A DNA stretch of 6,649 nt from an uncultured Succinatimonas sp. (GTDB taxonomy: Bacteria > Pseudomonadota > Gammaproteobacteria > Enterobacterales > Succinivibrionaceae). The notes below the pieces were generated by a model, which was not told where the DNA came from, did no database searches, and saw nothing but the letters and a program-made list of their open reading frames with translations. Shown piece by piece: positions 1 to 6,192 of the stretch. Location of the stretch: contig URKL01000103.1 in NCBI GenBank assembly GCA_900548485.1, positions 1-6,649 of the forward strand. The letters are read 5' to 3'. The first letter of the stretch is position 1. Each line of letters begins with the position of its first letter. A program made the position numbers and the translations under genes.

Positions 1-582
1 GAGAATGAATTTAGTGAAGAGCAAAATGCAATTGCCGATACCGATAGCAGTGAACCCAAGGAAGAGCCTTCTCTAAAACAGGATGATGCTTTAGATAATG
101 AAGATGCTCAAAATACACTTGATAATACAGAAACTGAGATTAACTTTGAAAGCGTAGCTAATGATATCAGTGAAGATAATTTAGAAAGTACCAAGGCAGA
201 GGATTTCACTTTAGAGTCAGAGAATAGCGATTCTGCTTTAAAGAATGAGGTATCAGCAACAGTTGAGAGTGATCCTGTATCTAAAGCTTATAATCTCACC
301 GCTAGAATTTTAAGATCTCTAGATCTTTGTGTAGATTTGAATATGGATGGTGATGGTTCGATTTGTAAAGATTTAAAAGATCTCTTTGACAAACTTTACA
401 CTTTAGATTCTTTCATCATTTTAGAAAAAGAAGATCAATTATTTTTATACAAACGTCGCGAGTATTTAGATTTATTCTTAGAAATGCAGGCTGATGAGAA
501 TAAATTGTCTAAACTTGAAGAGCTTTCTGATGATGATAAAGGATTTTTCTCTTATATACATGCCATAAATTTTGGTATGTAA
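1..582 (+). CDS. Acidic protein of unknown function, 3' part only
   Basis: The reading frame is open from base 1 to the TAA at 580-582, giving 193 residues with the N-terminus outside the window. I do not recognise the family. Residues 1 to about 95 are low-complexity and strongly acidic, rich in Glu, Asp, Asn and Ser with few hydrophobics, and so are probably a disordered linker. From about residue 96 (SKAYNLTARILRSLDL) composition changes to alternating hydrophobic and charged residues, suggesting a small, mainly helical C-terminal domain. Residues 114-125 (NMDGDGSICKDL) resemble an EF-hand or dockerin calcium loop, but position 12 is Leu rather than Glu or Asp, so calcium binding is doubtful. 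A start at TTG 337 or ATG 343 would cut this domain, so the longer frame is preferred. No membrane segment is visible. The gene converges on the dehydratase gene and shares its terminator. Confidence 0.8.
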   Translation, partial: ENEFSEEQNAIADTDSSEPKEEPSLKQDDALDNEDAQNTLDNTETEINFESVANDISEDNLESTKAEDFTLESENSDSALKNEVSATVESDPVSKAYNLTARILRSLDLCVDLNMDGDGSICKDLKDLFDKLYTLDSFIILEKEDQLFLYKRREYLDLFLEMQADENKLSKLEELSDDDKGFFSYIHAINFGM

Positions 583-612
583 AATTTATTAATTTTGTTT
601 TTTTGTTAGATA

Positions 613-643
613 AAAAGAGTTAATAGTCAGTATTAACTCTTTT
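613..643. terminator. Bidirectional rho-independent terminator between convergent genes
   Basis: A perfect 13-bp inverted repeat, AAAAGAGTTAATA (613-625) and TATTAACTCTTTT (631-643), encloses the 5-base loop GTCAG. Each arm supplies a U-run to the transcript in its own direction, so it can end both the acidic-protein gene (stop at 582, plus strand) and the dehydratase gene (stop at 684, minus strand). The stem is AT-rich, so the minus-strand U-run is short and efficiency is uncertain. Confidence 0.8.
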
Positions 644-683
644 ATTAATGTAACTGTTTGTATATTACATAATTTTTTGTAAT

Positions 684-1859
684 CTACACAATAATATTGA
701 ATTTATCTAAATATTCAGTATTCAAAGTAAGACCTAAGCCTTCTTTACAATCATCAAGAGAAATACGACCGTTTTTAGGAATAGGATCGCCTTTGAAAAT
801 ATAGTAAAAGAGCTCATTACCTACTTCAACATTATATACAGGGAAAAATTCAGAAATAGGTGATGCTGTAGTTGCCATACATACATGGTAATTATGCATC
901 ATACCTGAATGAGGAATAACCGGAACTTGGAAAGCTTCAGCTAAATGATTGATTTTCTGAGCTATAGTAATGCCGCCGACACGATTAGTATCATATTGAA
1001 TAACATCAATAGCATTGCGTGTTAAGAGATCTTTGAATCCAAATAAGGTGAATTCATGTTCACCACCTGCAATAGGGATAAGATTCATGGCTTTAAGTTC
1101 TGCATAACCATCAATATCATCAGGTATAACCGGTTCTTCAATCCAGCGTAGATTATATTCAGCTAGAATGGGGAGCATGCGTTTGGCATATTCTAAGGTC
1201 CAGCCCATATAACACTCAATCATTAAGTCGATATCAGGACCTACTAAATTACGTAATGCTTTGATCTGTTCAATATTTTTACGCATACCATAAGGACCAT
1301 CTTTAGGACCATAACCGATGCGCATTTTCATTGCCGTAAAACCCTGATCAAGATATCCTTGTGCTTCTTTTAAGAATTCATCTAAATTGTCATTAGCATA
1401 AAGCTTACTTGCATAAGCCCATAAGGTTTCTTTTGTTTTACCACCTAAAAGCTTATAAACAGGCTGATGTTCTTTTTTACCTTTGATATCCCATAGAGCT
1501 ATATCAAGAGCTGATATAGCGGCCATACCAATACCTTTTCTTCCCCAGGCAATGGTAGATCTGTACATTTTTTGCCATAGGTATTCAGTATCATAAGGAT
1601 CTTCTCCGATAAGTTGCGGAGCTAAATATATATCTATGATATCTTTTGCAATACGTGGAGCTAGGGCACAATTGCCCAAACCAATAATACCCTCGTCAGT
1701 CTCAATCTCTACTACTAACCAACCATGGAATCTAAATGAAGCCATAGTTTCCTTTTTAGTTGGCAGAATATCCATTGCGGATCCTGAGAAATGAGCTCTA
1801 GGAGCATCGACCTCGCCTTTCCATTCATAAACTTTTGCCGTAACTTTAGTAATTTTCAT
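684..1859 (-). CDS. Enolase-superfamily acid-sugar dehydratase, L-rhamnonate dehydratase-like
   Basis: A 391-residue member of the mandelate racemase/muconate lactonizing enzyme group, which abstracts the proton alpha to a carboxylate and, in this branch, dehydrates sugar acids to 2-keto-3-deoxy acids in the cytoplasm. The N-terminal capping domain (about 1-130) ends in the typical LDIALWDIKGK stretch. The barrel carries Mg ligands Glu215 (MIEC), Glu241 (WIEEP) and Glu267 (GGEHE), a second-strand K178-M-R180, and the Asp290-His317 dyad (QYD; IPHSG) with Glu337 (SPISEF). GEH followed by His-Asp and SEF, and GPKDGPYGMRKN near GPHDGDAGIRKD of E. coli RhmD as I recall it, favour the RhmD subgroup. 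The substrate could be L-rhamnonate or a related acid such as L-lyxonate or L-mannonate. The ATG start follows a weak GGGA site. It lies 374 bases downstream of the hydrolase gene and probably has its own promoter. All catalytic residues are present. Confidence 0.88.
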   Translation of the reverse strand: MKITKVTAKVYEWKGEVDAPRAHFSGSAMDILPTKKETMASFRFHGWLVVEIETDEGIIGLGNCALAPRIAKDIIDIYLAPQLIGEDPYDTEYLWQKMYRSTIAWGRKGIGMAAISALDIALWDIKGKKEHQPVYKLLGGKTKETLWAYASKLYANDNLDEFLKEAQGYLDQGFTAMKMRIGYGPKDGPYGMRKNIEQIKALRNLVGPDIDLMIECYMGWTLEYAKRMLPILAEYNLRWIEEPVIPDDIDGYAELKAMNLIPIAGGEHEFTLFGFKDLLTRNAIDVIQYDTNRVGGITIAQKINHLAEAFQVPVIPHSGMMHNYHVCMATTASPISEFFPVYNVEVGNELFYYIFKGDPIPKNGRISLDDCKEGLGLTLNTEYLDKFNIIV

Positions 1860-1910
1860 AATTTAGTCCCGTATATCTAACACGTATCCTTTATTTTAGA
1901 TAACGACTTA

Positions 1911-1936
1911 TTGTGAAAATATTAACAGCATCACAA
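1911..1936. promoter_or_regulatory. Inverted repeat upstream of the dehydratase gene, possible operator
   Basis: TTGTGA (1911-1916) and TCACAA (1931-1936) form an inverted repeat with 14 bases between the arms, 52 bases upstream of the dehydratase ATG. Just downstream on the minus strand is a weak promoter-like pair, TTAATA (1920-1925) and TATCTA (1897-1902) spaced 17 bases, which overlaps the dyad. A repressor site for a sugar-acid regulator is plausible, but there is only one copy and no regulator gene in the window. Confidence 0.3.
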
Positions 1937-2106
1937 GAGTAATTTTCTGTTTGTTTTAAGTACACAAGATGCTTACTATATTTGATCTTAAACTACAGAA
2001 ATTTTGAATATGCTTATCTTTAATTAAGTAATTTGAGCAATATGGCTTTGTAACTAATTAAAAGATCTCAATTTTTTGAATGTATTTACCATATTATAGA
2101 AAAGGG

Positions 2107-2214
2107 GGCCTCTTTCTTCAGCGAGAGCCGATATCTTGACAGATACCGGTAATATCAGCAGTAGGAATCCCCAAGCTTTAGCAAGGGGAGGAAATCAAGA
2201 GATAGAGGACTTCT
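2107..2214 (+). ncRNA. Orphan omega-RNA-like structured element (candidate)
   Basis: Read on the plus strand, three hairpins follow one another. The first is 2107-2129 (GGCCTCT with AGAGCC, one bulge). The second is 2128-2149 (CCGATATC with GATACCGG, one mismatch). The third is 2169-2188 (CCCC AA GC, loop TTTA, GC AA GGGG). The last hairpin, followed by GGAGGAAATCAA ending at 2198, is the layout known for the 3' end of TnpB guide RNAs, where the bases after the element end (from 2199, GAGATAGAGGACTTCT) act as guide. No TnpB coding remnant is recognisable beside it. Promoter evidence is weak: TATTAT at 2092-2097 has no good -35. On the minus strand the first hairpin is followed by CCCTTTTCT, so it might instead help terminate the hydrolase transcript. 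Confidence 0.4.
2150..2198 (+). mobile_element. IS200/IS605-type right end without transposase gene
   Basis: This 49-base stretch matches the minus-strand right end at 6193-6241 at 42 of 49 positions without gaps, including the shared block GCAGTAGGAATCCCC, a hairpin with loop TTTA, and GGGAGGAA ending in TCAA. Ends of this form close IS605 and IS1341-type elements. It sits in the gap after the hydrolase gene, in the opposite orientation to the surrounding genes. I could not identify a matching left end, so it is either a solo remnant or a short non-autonomous derivative. Confidence 0.65.
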
Positions 2215-2233
2215 AGCAGATTAAGTCAAAAGA

Positions 2234-2758
2234 CTAGTCTATAATATCAATTTGACACATAGCCATTGCTGCGAGGGCATTTTCATGACTTTGAGGGCTA
2301 ACTCCTGCACATAAGTTACGATTTACTTTGATAGGAGTTTCTGTAAAAGCAGCTTTTATTAAAAGAGCATTAGAAATAACACAGATATCTGTGCATAAAC
2401 CTAAAAGCTCAATTTCTTCAATAGGCTCTTTTTTAGCTAATTCTTTTAAAGAATCTAACAGCTTTAAAGAACCGAAAGTATTTTTTTCTATTACCAAAGC
2501 ATTGTCGATTAAAAGTTCAGGATGAATTTCCCAGCCTGGAGTTGCCTTTATGCAATGCTTCACCGGTAATTTTTTACCTTCTGCTGTATTTAGATAATCC
2601 TCATAATGGGTATCTTTAGTAAAGATTATCTTGTAGTTATTGGCCATAGCCTGTTTGAGGCGATCTTTTACTTTAATCACGATTGCTTGAGCTTCTGTTG
2701 AACCTAAAGATCCTGATATAAAATCATTTTGCATATCAACTACAATTAAGATTTTCAT
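2234..2758 (-). CDS. Isochorismatase-fold cysteine hydrolase (nicotinamidase-like)
   Basis: A complete 174-residue protein of the isochorismatase/nicotinamidase family, cytoplasmic enzymes that hydrolyse amides or related bonds through a cysteine. The triad is visible as Asp8 (VVDMQNDF), Lys92 (IEKNTFGS) and Cys126 (GLCTDICV). A PncA-like metal site is suggested by Asp49 and His51 (KDTHYEDY) and His68 (VKHCIK), but the second His of the PncA D-x-H-x5-H pattern is absent. KATPGWEIHPEL is typical of the family. Length is usual. The substrate is unknown: nicotinamide is possible but not shown. It lies 20 bases after the MFS stop, with AAGGA at 2771-2775 about 12 bases before the ATG, so it is very probably co-transcribed with the exporter gene. 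A simple reading is that the pair handles one compound, by hydrolysis and export. Confidence 0.9.
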   Translation of the reverse strand: MKILIVVDMQNDFISGSLGSTEAQAIVIKVKDRLKQAMANNYKIIFTKDTHYEDYLNTAEGKKLPVKHCIKATPGWEIHPELLIDNALVIEKNTFGSLKLLDSLKELAKKEPIEEIELLGLCTDICVISNALLIKAAFTETPIKVNRNLCAGVSPQSHENALAAMAMCQIDIID

Positions 2759-2778
2759 ATTTATACTAATTCCTTAAG

Positions 2779-4083
2779 TTAGTGAGAACTCTTTTCTTGC
2801 TCTTGATGTTTAAGTTCATCTAAAGCCTGCTTCTTGAGACGTTCCATATATTCGTCTTTATTAATGGTATTTTCTTCTTGATGACTATTTGAAGAGACTT
2901 TAAGAGCTTGTGGAGCAAAAAATAGTAGAGCCAATCCTAGGAAAAATAACACACCACCAGATACTACATATACTGTAGCTAAGCTTAAAAAGGTTGCTAT
3001 GACACCACCGATTACCGGACCGATAGCGCCGCCGACCATTTGTGCTGAGAATAATAGTCCAAATCCAGAACCACGTTGTGAAGGTGGAGTAAGTAAAATT
3101 AAAATTGCGTTGCAGGACGGGAAAATTCCACTAAATCCTAAACCTCCTGCAAATTGACAGGCTGCAAACAACCATAAATTATTAGGTAAGCCTTGAATCA
3201 TAATTAAGACACCGGCAGAGATAAGAGCTGCAATTAGAGTCTTATAAAACCCGGTTTTTTGACCTGATTTACCCCAAAAAGGCGAGGCTAAAGCTCCAGC
3301 AACTCCTCCTAATGAGAAAACAATACCTGACAATAAAATAACATTACTACCTTCTTGAGCTAAGTGTTTGACATACATAGTTGCAATAGGTTGAATTTGC
3401 AAAATCACCATGTTAGTTAAACATGCACAGATTAATAAAGCTAAAATGCCGTGATTTTTCAAAAGCTCACGACTATTGCTTTTAATTTTTTGAGTTTTAT
3501 CAACAGGAGTTGGTTCTGCAGGAGGTTCTTTAATAAAGAAAATAGTTATGAGCGTTATGGTAGCTAGAGCTCCAGCTCCAACAAAGAATGAATTTCTCAT
3601 ACCAAAGGCTGTAGCTAATACTCCACCTAAGAGAGGTCCTAAAATACCGCCACAAATATTAGCACTTTGCATAAGTCCCATGGAAATGCCAATTTTAGAC
3701 TTAGGTGTATATGCTGAGAGTAATACTAAGCATGCAGGCCATAAACCAGCGGCAATTCCTTGGAAAGCTCGAGCTAAAAACATTTGAAAAGGGGTTTCGA
3801 CAATACCGCCTAAAAAATAAGATACCGCAAGCAAAATACTCGATCTGATCACCATGGGCTTTTTACCCATCTTGTCAGAAAGCTTTCCCCATAGAGGAGC
3901 TGCAACAGCGCTGATGGCAAAACTTATAGCAAATAAGACGCCTGACCACATATTGATAGAGCTTTCATCACAATTAAGTTCTTCTGAAAGATAAATTGGT
4001 AAAAATGGGATCAACATGGTGTAGCTTGACGACATCATAATCGCAAAGCAAACCATTATGGCTAAGACTACTTTCCAGTTCAT
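2779..4083 (-). CDS. MFS exporter, MdtG-like (DHA1 drug:H+ antiporter type)
   Basis: A 434-residue inner-membrane transporter with about 12 hydrophobic segments in two halves, joined by a charged loop near residues 185-210 (EPPAEPTPVDKTQK). The N-terminus NWK followed by INMWSGVLFAISF and the loop 2-3 motif GKLSDKMGKKPM (66-77) resemble E. coli MdtG as I recall it. GPLLGG in TM5 and a second-half motif A-like FWGKSGQKTG fit the DHA1 drug efflux group. The last 45 residues or so are charged and cytoplasmic, an extension beyond MdtG. The ATG at 4083 is preceded directly by an in-frame TAG, so the frame cannot extend, yet no good Shine-Dalgarno sequence lies in range; GGAGG is about 36 bases away in a structured leader. 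It is the first gene of an operon with the hydrolase. The substrate cannot be told from sequence. Confidence 0.88.
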   Translation of the reverse strand: MNWKVVLAIMVCFAIMMSSSYTMLIPFLPIYLSEELNCDESSINMWSGVLFAISFAISAVAAPLWGKLSDKMGKKPMVIRSSILLAVSYFLGGIVETPFQMFLARAFQGIAAGLWPACLVLLSAYTPKSKIGISMGLMQSANICGGILGPLLGGVLATAFGMRNSFFVGAGALATITLITIFFIKEPPAEPTPVDKTQKIKSNSRELLKNHGILALLICACLTNMVILQIQPIATMYVKHLAQEGSNVILLSGIVFSLGGVAGALASPFWGKSGQKTGFYKTLIAALISAGVLIMIQGLPNNLWLFAACQFAGGLGFSGIFPSCNAILILLTPPSQRGSGFGLLFSAQMVGGAIGPVIGGVIATFLSLATVYVVSGGVLFFLGLALLFFAPQALKVSSNSHQEENTINKDEYMERLKKQALDELKHQEQEKSSH

Positions 4084-4093
4084 CTAAATTCGG

Positions 4094-4155
4094 TGTAAAA
4101 CTAACAAATTTTACATCGCCTCCGCTATCTGGCGGTCCTTAATATAGGAGCTCAT
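4094..4155 (-). promoter_or_regulatory. Structured 5' leader of the MFS operon with short upstream ORF
   Basis: Between the likely promoter and the MFS ATG, the minus strand can form three short hairpins: TCCT/AGGA (4136-4149), CCGC/GCGG with loop CAGATA (4122-4135), and TGTAAAA/TTTTACA with an 8-base loop (4094-4115). A 14-codon ORF, ATG at 4155 to TAA at 4111-4113, encodes MSSYIKDRQIAEAM and ends 27 bases before the MFS start. GGAGG (4119-4123) partly lies in the middle stem. I could not match it to any riboswitch class I know. It may be an attenuator, a leader peptide, or only a chance arrangement. Confidence 0.35.
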
Positions 4156-4168
4156 CCATATGTGAAAT

Positions 4169-4174
4169 ATTATA
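4169..4174 (-). promoter_or_regulatory. Probable -10 box of the MFS-hydrolase operon
   Basis: The minus strand reads TATAAT exactly, about 86 bases upstream of the MFS ATG and just downstream of the terminator at 4213-4250, which is where a promoter is needed. There is no convincing -35 at 16-18 bases. TTAAGC at 19 bases is the nearest candidate. Confidence 0.4.
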
Positions 4175-4212
4175 TTAGTTACATTCAATAGATGCTTAAC
4201 AATAATTAAGCC

Positions 4213-4250
4213 TTAAAAAACCTCACATTAAATAAGGTGAGGTTTTTTAA
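4213..4250. terminator. Strong bidirectional rho-independent terminator after panF
   Basis: A perfect 14-bp inverted repeat: TTAAAAAACCTCAC (4213-4226) and GTGAGGTTTTTTAA (4237-4250) with a 10-base loop. The GC core CCTCAC/GTGAGG is flanked by runs of A and T, so it has a U-run in either direction. It starts 34 bases past the panF stop (4284) and separates that operon from the MFS operon, which is read in the same direction. Confidence 0.92.
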
Positions 4251-4283
4251 ATATATTATATGTAATAATTTTAACGCTAAAGA

Positions 4284-5789
4284 TTAATCTTTGGTATTTT
4301 TATATTTATGCGGGAAAAATATTCTCAAAGTTTTTTCATCATCATGTGGAAATAGATAAGCTCCGATCACTGAAAAGATAAAGCCAGCTGCTGTACCAAT
4401 TACAATATTGTGACAATTTAAAAACTTGATGCCTGTAGCCATAGTTACAGTGTAGATACCAAGACCAAAAATTACTCCTAAAAGAGCCCCTGAGGCATTC
4501 ATACGCTTCCAAAATAAACCTAATACCAAAGGCCAGAGGAAAGCACTTTCCAAACCTCCAAAAGCAAAGAGATTTACCCAGGCAACAATATCCATAGGAT
4601 ATAGAGCTAAGATGATAGAGATAAATCCCAAGGTAATAGTAATAAGTATAGAGGCAATTTTACTTTTTTTGATAGAGAGCTCTTTGTGTCTATTGCCAAC
4701 AATCTGAATATACAGATCTCTTACAATTGCAGATGAGGCTGCAATTAAAAGAGAGCTTACTGTACTCATTGTGGCAGCTAGAGGTCCTATAATTGTGATA
4801 CCAGCTAAAAGAGGATTCATTTCTTTAACAATTAGCTCAGGAATTACTGCATCAGTACCACCTTTGGGTAAATCTAAAACTAAACCTCTTGCTAAAACAC
4901 CTAAAAGAGTCATGCCGATCATCAAAGCTCCACATACAATGGTAGCAACAATCATGGCTTTATGCAGATCGAAAGTGGTTTTATAAGAAAGACATCTTAC
5001 TGCAGATTGAGGAAGTCCTATAGTTGCAAATCCTACCAAAATCCAAGCGGAGAACAGTAAAGACCATGGCAGGGCTCCACCTGCATTAGGTTTAAAGTTA
5101 TTAGAATAGCCACTTTCATCTAAATTTATTTGAGAGATAGTTGCTGTAATGCCATCTAAGCCACTGCCTTTATCTAAAATTACGTAGCCTAAACAGAACA
5201 TGCCTACTAACATCAATATGGCGCATATAGTGTCAGTAAGAACAACCGCTTTAAATCCAGATGAAGTATAAATAACAGTAACTGTGGCAAATAAAATTAA
5301 ACCAATTTTGTAGTTAAGACCAGTAATAGCAGCGAAGATCTGCGCTCCACCTATAAATTGTCCGACTACCATAGCTGTAAAGAAAATAAGTAGGACTAAA
5401 GATAACAATAAAGATAGAGATTTATTGTGAAAACGCTCTTCAATAATGTCAATGATGGTTAAAGCATCTGTTTTACGGGATAAGACTGCTAATTTTTTGC
5501 CAATAATACCTAAAATTAAAAAACCAGTAATAATTTGCGGTGCAGCAAAGACTACCCATCCATAGCCTAAATTCCAAGCAATACCAGGTCCTGAGACAAA
5601 CGAGCTTACCGAGCCATAGGTTGCGACTAAGGTCATAGCCAAAACCACTCCGCCTAAACTACGGTTAGCTATAAAGTATTCTTTTTGGAAGTTTTTACTT
5701 CTTTTTAAGCCACGATTTGCATAAATACCAATGCCTAAAAGAATAATTAAGAAAAAGATTACAGGATAAATTGTTGCATTAATGCTCAT
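4284..5789 (-). CDS. panF: Sodium/pantothenate symporter PanF
   Basis: An inner-membrane Na+:solute symporter (SSS family) that imports pantothenate, the precursor of coenzyme A. With the chosen start it has 501 residues, close to E. coli PanF (483), and about 13 membrane segments. Stretches recalled from PanF include EYFIANRSLGGVVLAMTL near residue 40, VGQFIGGAQ (142-150), IGLPQSAVRCLSYK (257-270), GPLAATMSTVSS (335-346, where this family binds Na+), IVRDLY, and WVNLFAFGGLE followed by FLWPLVLGLFWKR. The frame allows an ATG at 5807, but ATG 5789 is preferred: it has GAGG (5799-5802) nine bases upstream, begins closer to the first membrane segment, and overlaps the yhdT stop by only 11 bases. 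That overlap implies translational coupling to yhdT. No defect is seen. Confidence 0.93.
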   Translation of the reverse strand: MSINATIYPVIFFLIILLGIGIYANRGLKRSKNFQKEYFIANRSLGGVVLAMTLVATYGSVSSFVSGPGIAWNLGYGWVVFAAPQIITGFLILGIIGKKLAVLSRKTDALTIIDIIEERFHNKSLSLLLSLVLLIFFTAMVVGQFIGGAQIFAAITGLNYKIGLILFATVTVIYTSSGFKAVVLTDTICAILMLVGMFCLGYVILDKGSGLDGITATISQINLDESGYSNNFKPNAGGALPWSLLFSAWILVGFATIGLPQSAVRCLSYKTTFDLHKAMIVATIVCGALMIGMTLLGVLARGLVLDLPKGGTDAVIPELIVKEMNPLLAGITIIGPLAATMSTVSSLLIAASSAIVRDLYIQIVGNRHKELSIKKSKIASILITITLGFISIILALYPMDIVAWVNLFAFGGLESAFLWPLVLGLFWKRMNASGALLGVIFGLGIYTVTMATGIKFLNCHNIVIGTAAGFIFSVIGAYLFPHDDEKTLRIFFPHKYKNTKD

Positions 5790-6057
5790 GATCTTCATCC
5801 TCATCATTGTCCAGATCGAAGTTATACATAAAGTATTTAACTAAAACAATTACACCTACAACTGAAAGCAGGTAACCTCCGATACAAGAAACAGTGAACC
5901 ATAAAGGCATTTTTAAGAGGGTCGTATGAAAATCTTTTAAAAGCCAAATGGCTAGCCAAAAAGCTACAGTAATAAAGATCGCTAGGATAATTGTTGCTAA
6001 AGCCTCTTTATCCATAAGCTCAAATTTTTTTTCATAACTTATTTTTTGGTTTTTCAA
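5779..6057 (-). CDS. yhdT: YhdT-like small membrane protein (DUF997), partner of PanF
   Basis: A small inner-membrane protein with two helices, about residues 18-40 (ALATIILAIFITVAFWLAIW) and 53-80, and a very acidic C-terminus (DLDNDEDEDHEH). Two helices, an acidic tail (compare LEDDD at the end of E. coli YhdT) and position directly before panF identify it as YhdT/DUF997, whose exact role is unknown; an accessory role in the symporter is inferred from the constant linkage. I chose the TTG at 6055-6057 as start (92 residues): it has a perfect AAGGAGG (6064-6070) six bases upstream. The alternative in-frame ATG at 6081 gives 100 residues, but has only AAGGA three bases away and would place that ideal ribosome site inside codons 4-6. 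The stop overlaps the panF start. Confidence 0.85.
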   Translation of the reverse strand: MKNQKISYEKKFELMDKEALATIILAIFITVAFWLAIWLLKDFHTTLLKMPLWFTVSCIGGYLLSVVGVIVLVKYFMYNFDLDNDEDEDHEH

Positions 6058-6063
6058 GGATAA

Positions 6064-6070
6064 CCTCCTT
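6064..6070 (-). promoter_or_regulatory. Ribosome binding site that decides the yhdT start
   Basis: The minus strand reads AAGGAGG, then TTATCC, then TTG. It is the best Shine-Dalgarno match in the window and points to the TTG codon rather than the upstream ATG at 6081. Confidence 0.8.
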
Positions 6071-6105
6071 TTTATTGACATAAGTCCTTACCCATAGGTT
6101 GACTT

Positions 6106-6135
6106 AATATAACTCATAATTTAGAGACAAGTGAA
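6106..6135 (-). promoter_or_regulatory. Possible promoter of the yhdT-panF operon
   Basis: On the minus strand TTCACT (6130-6135, 4 of 6 to the -35 consensus) and TATATT (6106-6111, 5 of 6 to the -10) are separated by 18 bases, about 50 bases before the TTG start. It is the only reasonable pair between the insertion remnant and the operon. Confidence 0.4.
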
Positions 6136-6150
6136 ATAGAGGTTATTTTG

Positions 6151-6176
6151 TGCCTTTTAATGGCAAATTAAAGGCA
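6151..6176. repeat. Inverted repeat beside the insertion end
   Basis: TGCCTTTTAAT (6151-6161) and ATTAAAGGCA (6167-6176) pair over 10 bp with one bulged T and a 5-base loop. There is no U-run on either strand, so it is not an evident terminator. It lies 16 bases past the right end at 6193 and about 15 bases upstream of the putative yhdT-panF -35 box, so it could be an operator or part of an old insertion target. Confidence 0.45.
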
Positions 6177-6192
6177 TATCTTGGGTAAATAT

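Noticed and set aside
1911..1936. CRP binding site
   Set aside because: The half-sites TTGTGA and TCACAA are CRP-like, but the spacing is 14 bases between six-base arms; a CRP site needs about six bases between TGTGA and TCACA.
1860..2106. A gene in the gap upstream of the dehydratase
   Set aside because: Stops are frequent in all frames and no coding similarity is seen; it holds only possible promoter and operator sequence.
4094..4155. Known riboswitch (fluoride, guanidine, preQ1, TPP)
   Set aside because: I compared the conserved cores I remember with this leader and none fits; only generic hairpins remain.
2328..4986. Plus-strand open frames at 2328-2525, 3548-3787 and 4771-4986
   Set aside because: Each lies wholly inside a well-supported minus-strand gene (hydrolase, MFS, panF), has no family resemblance and no ribosome site of note.
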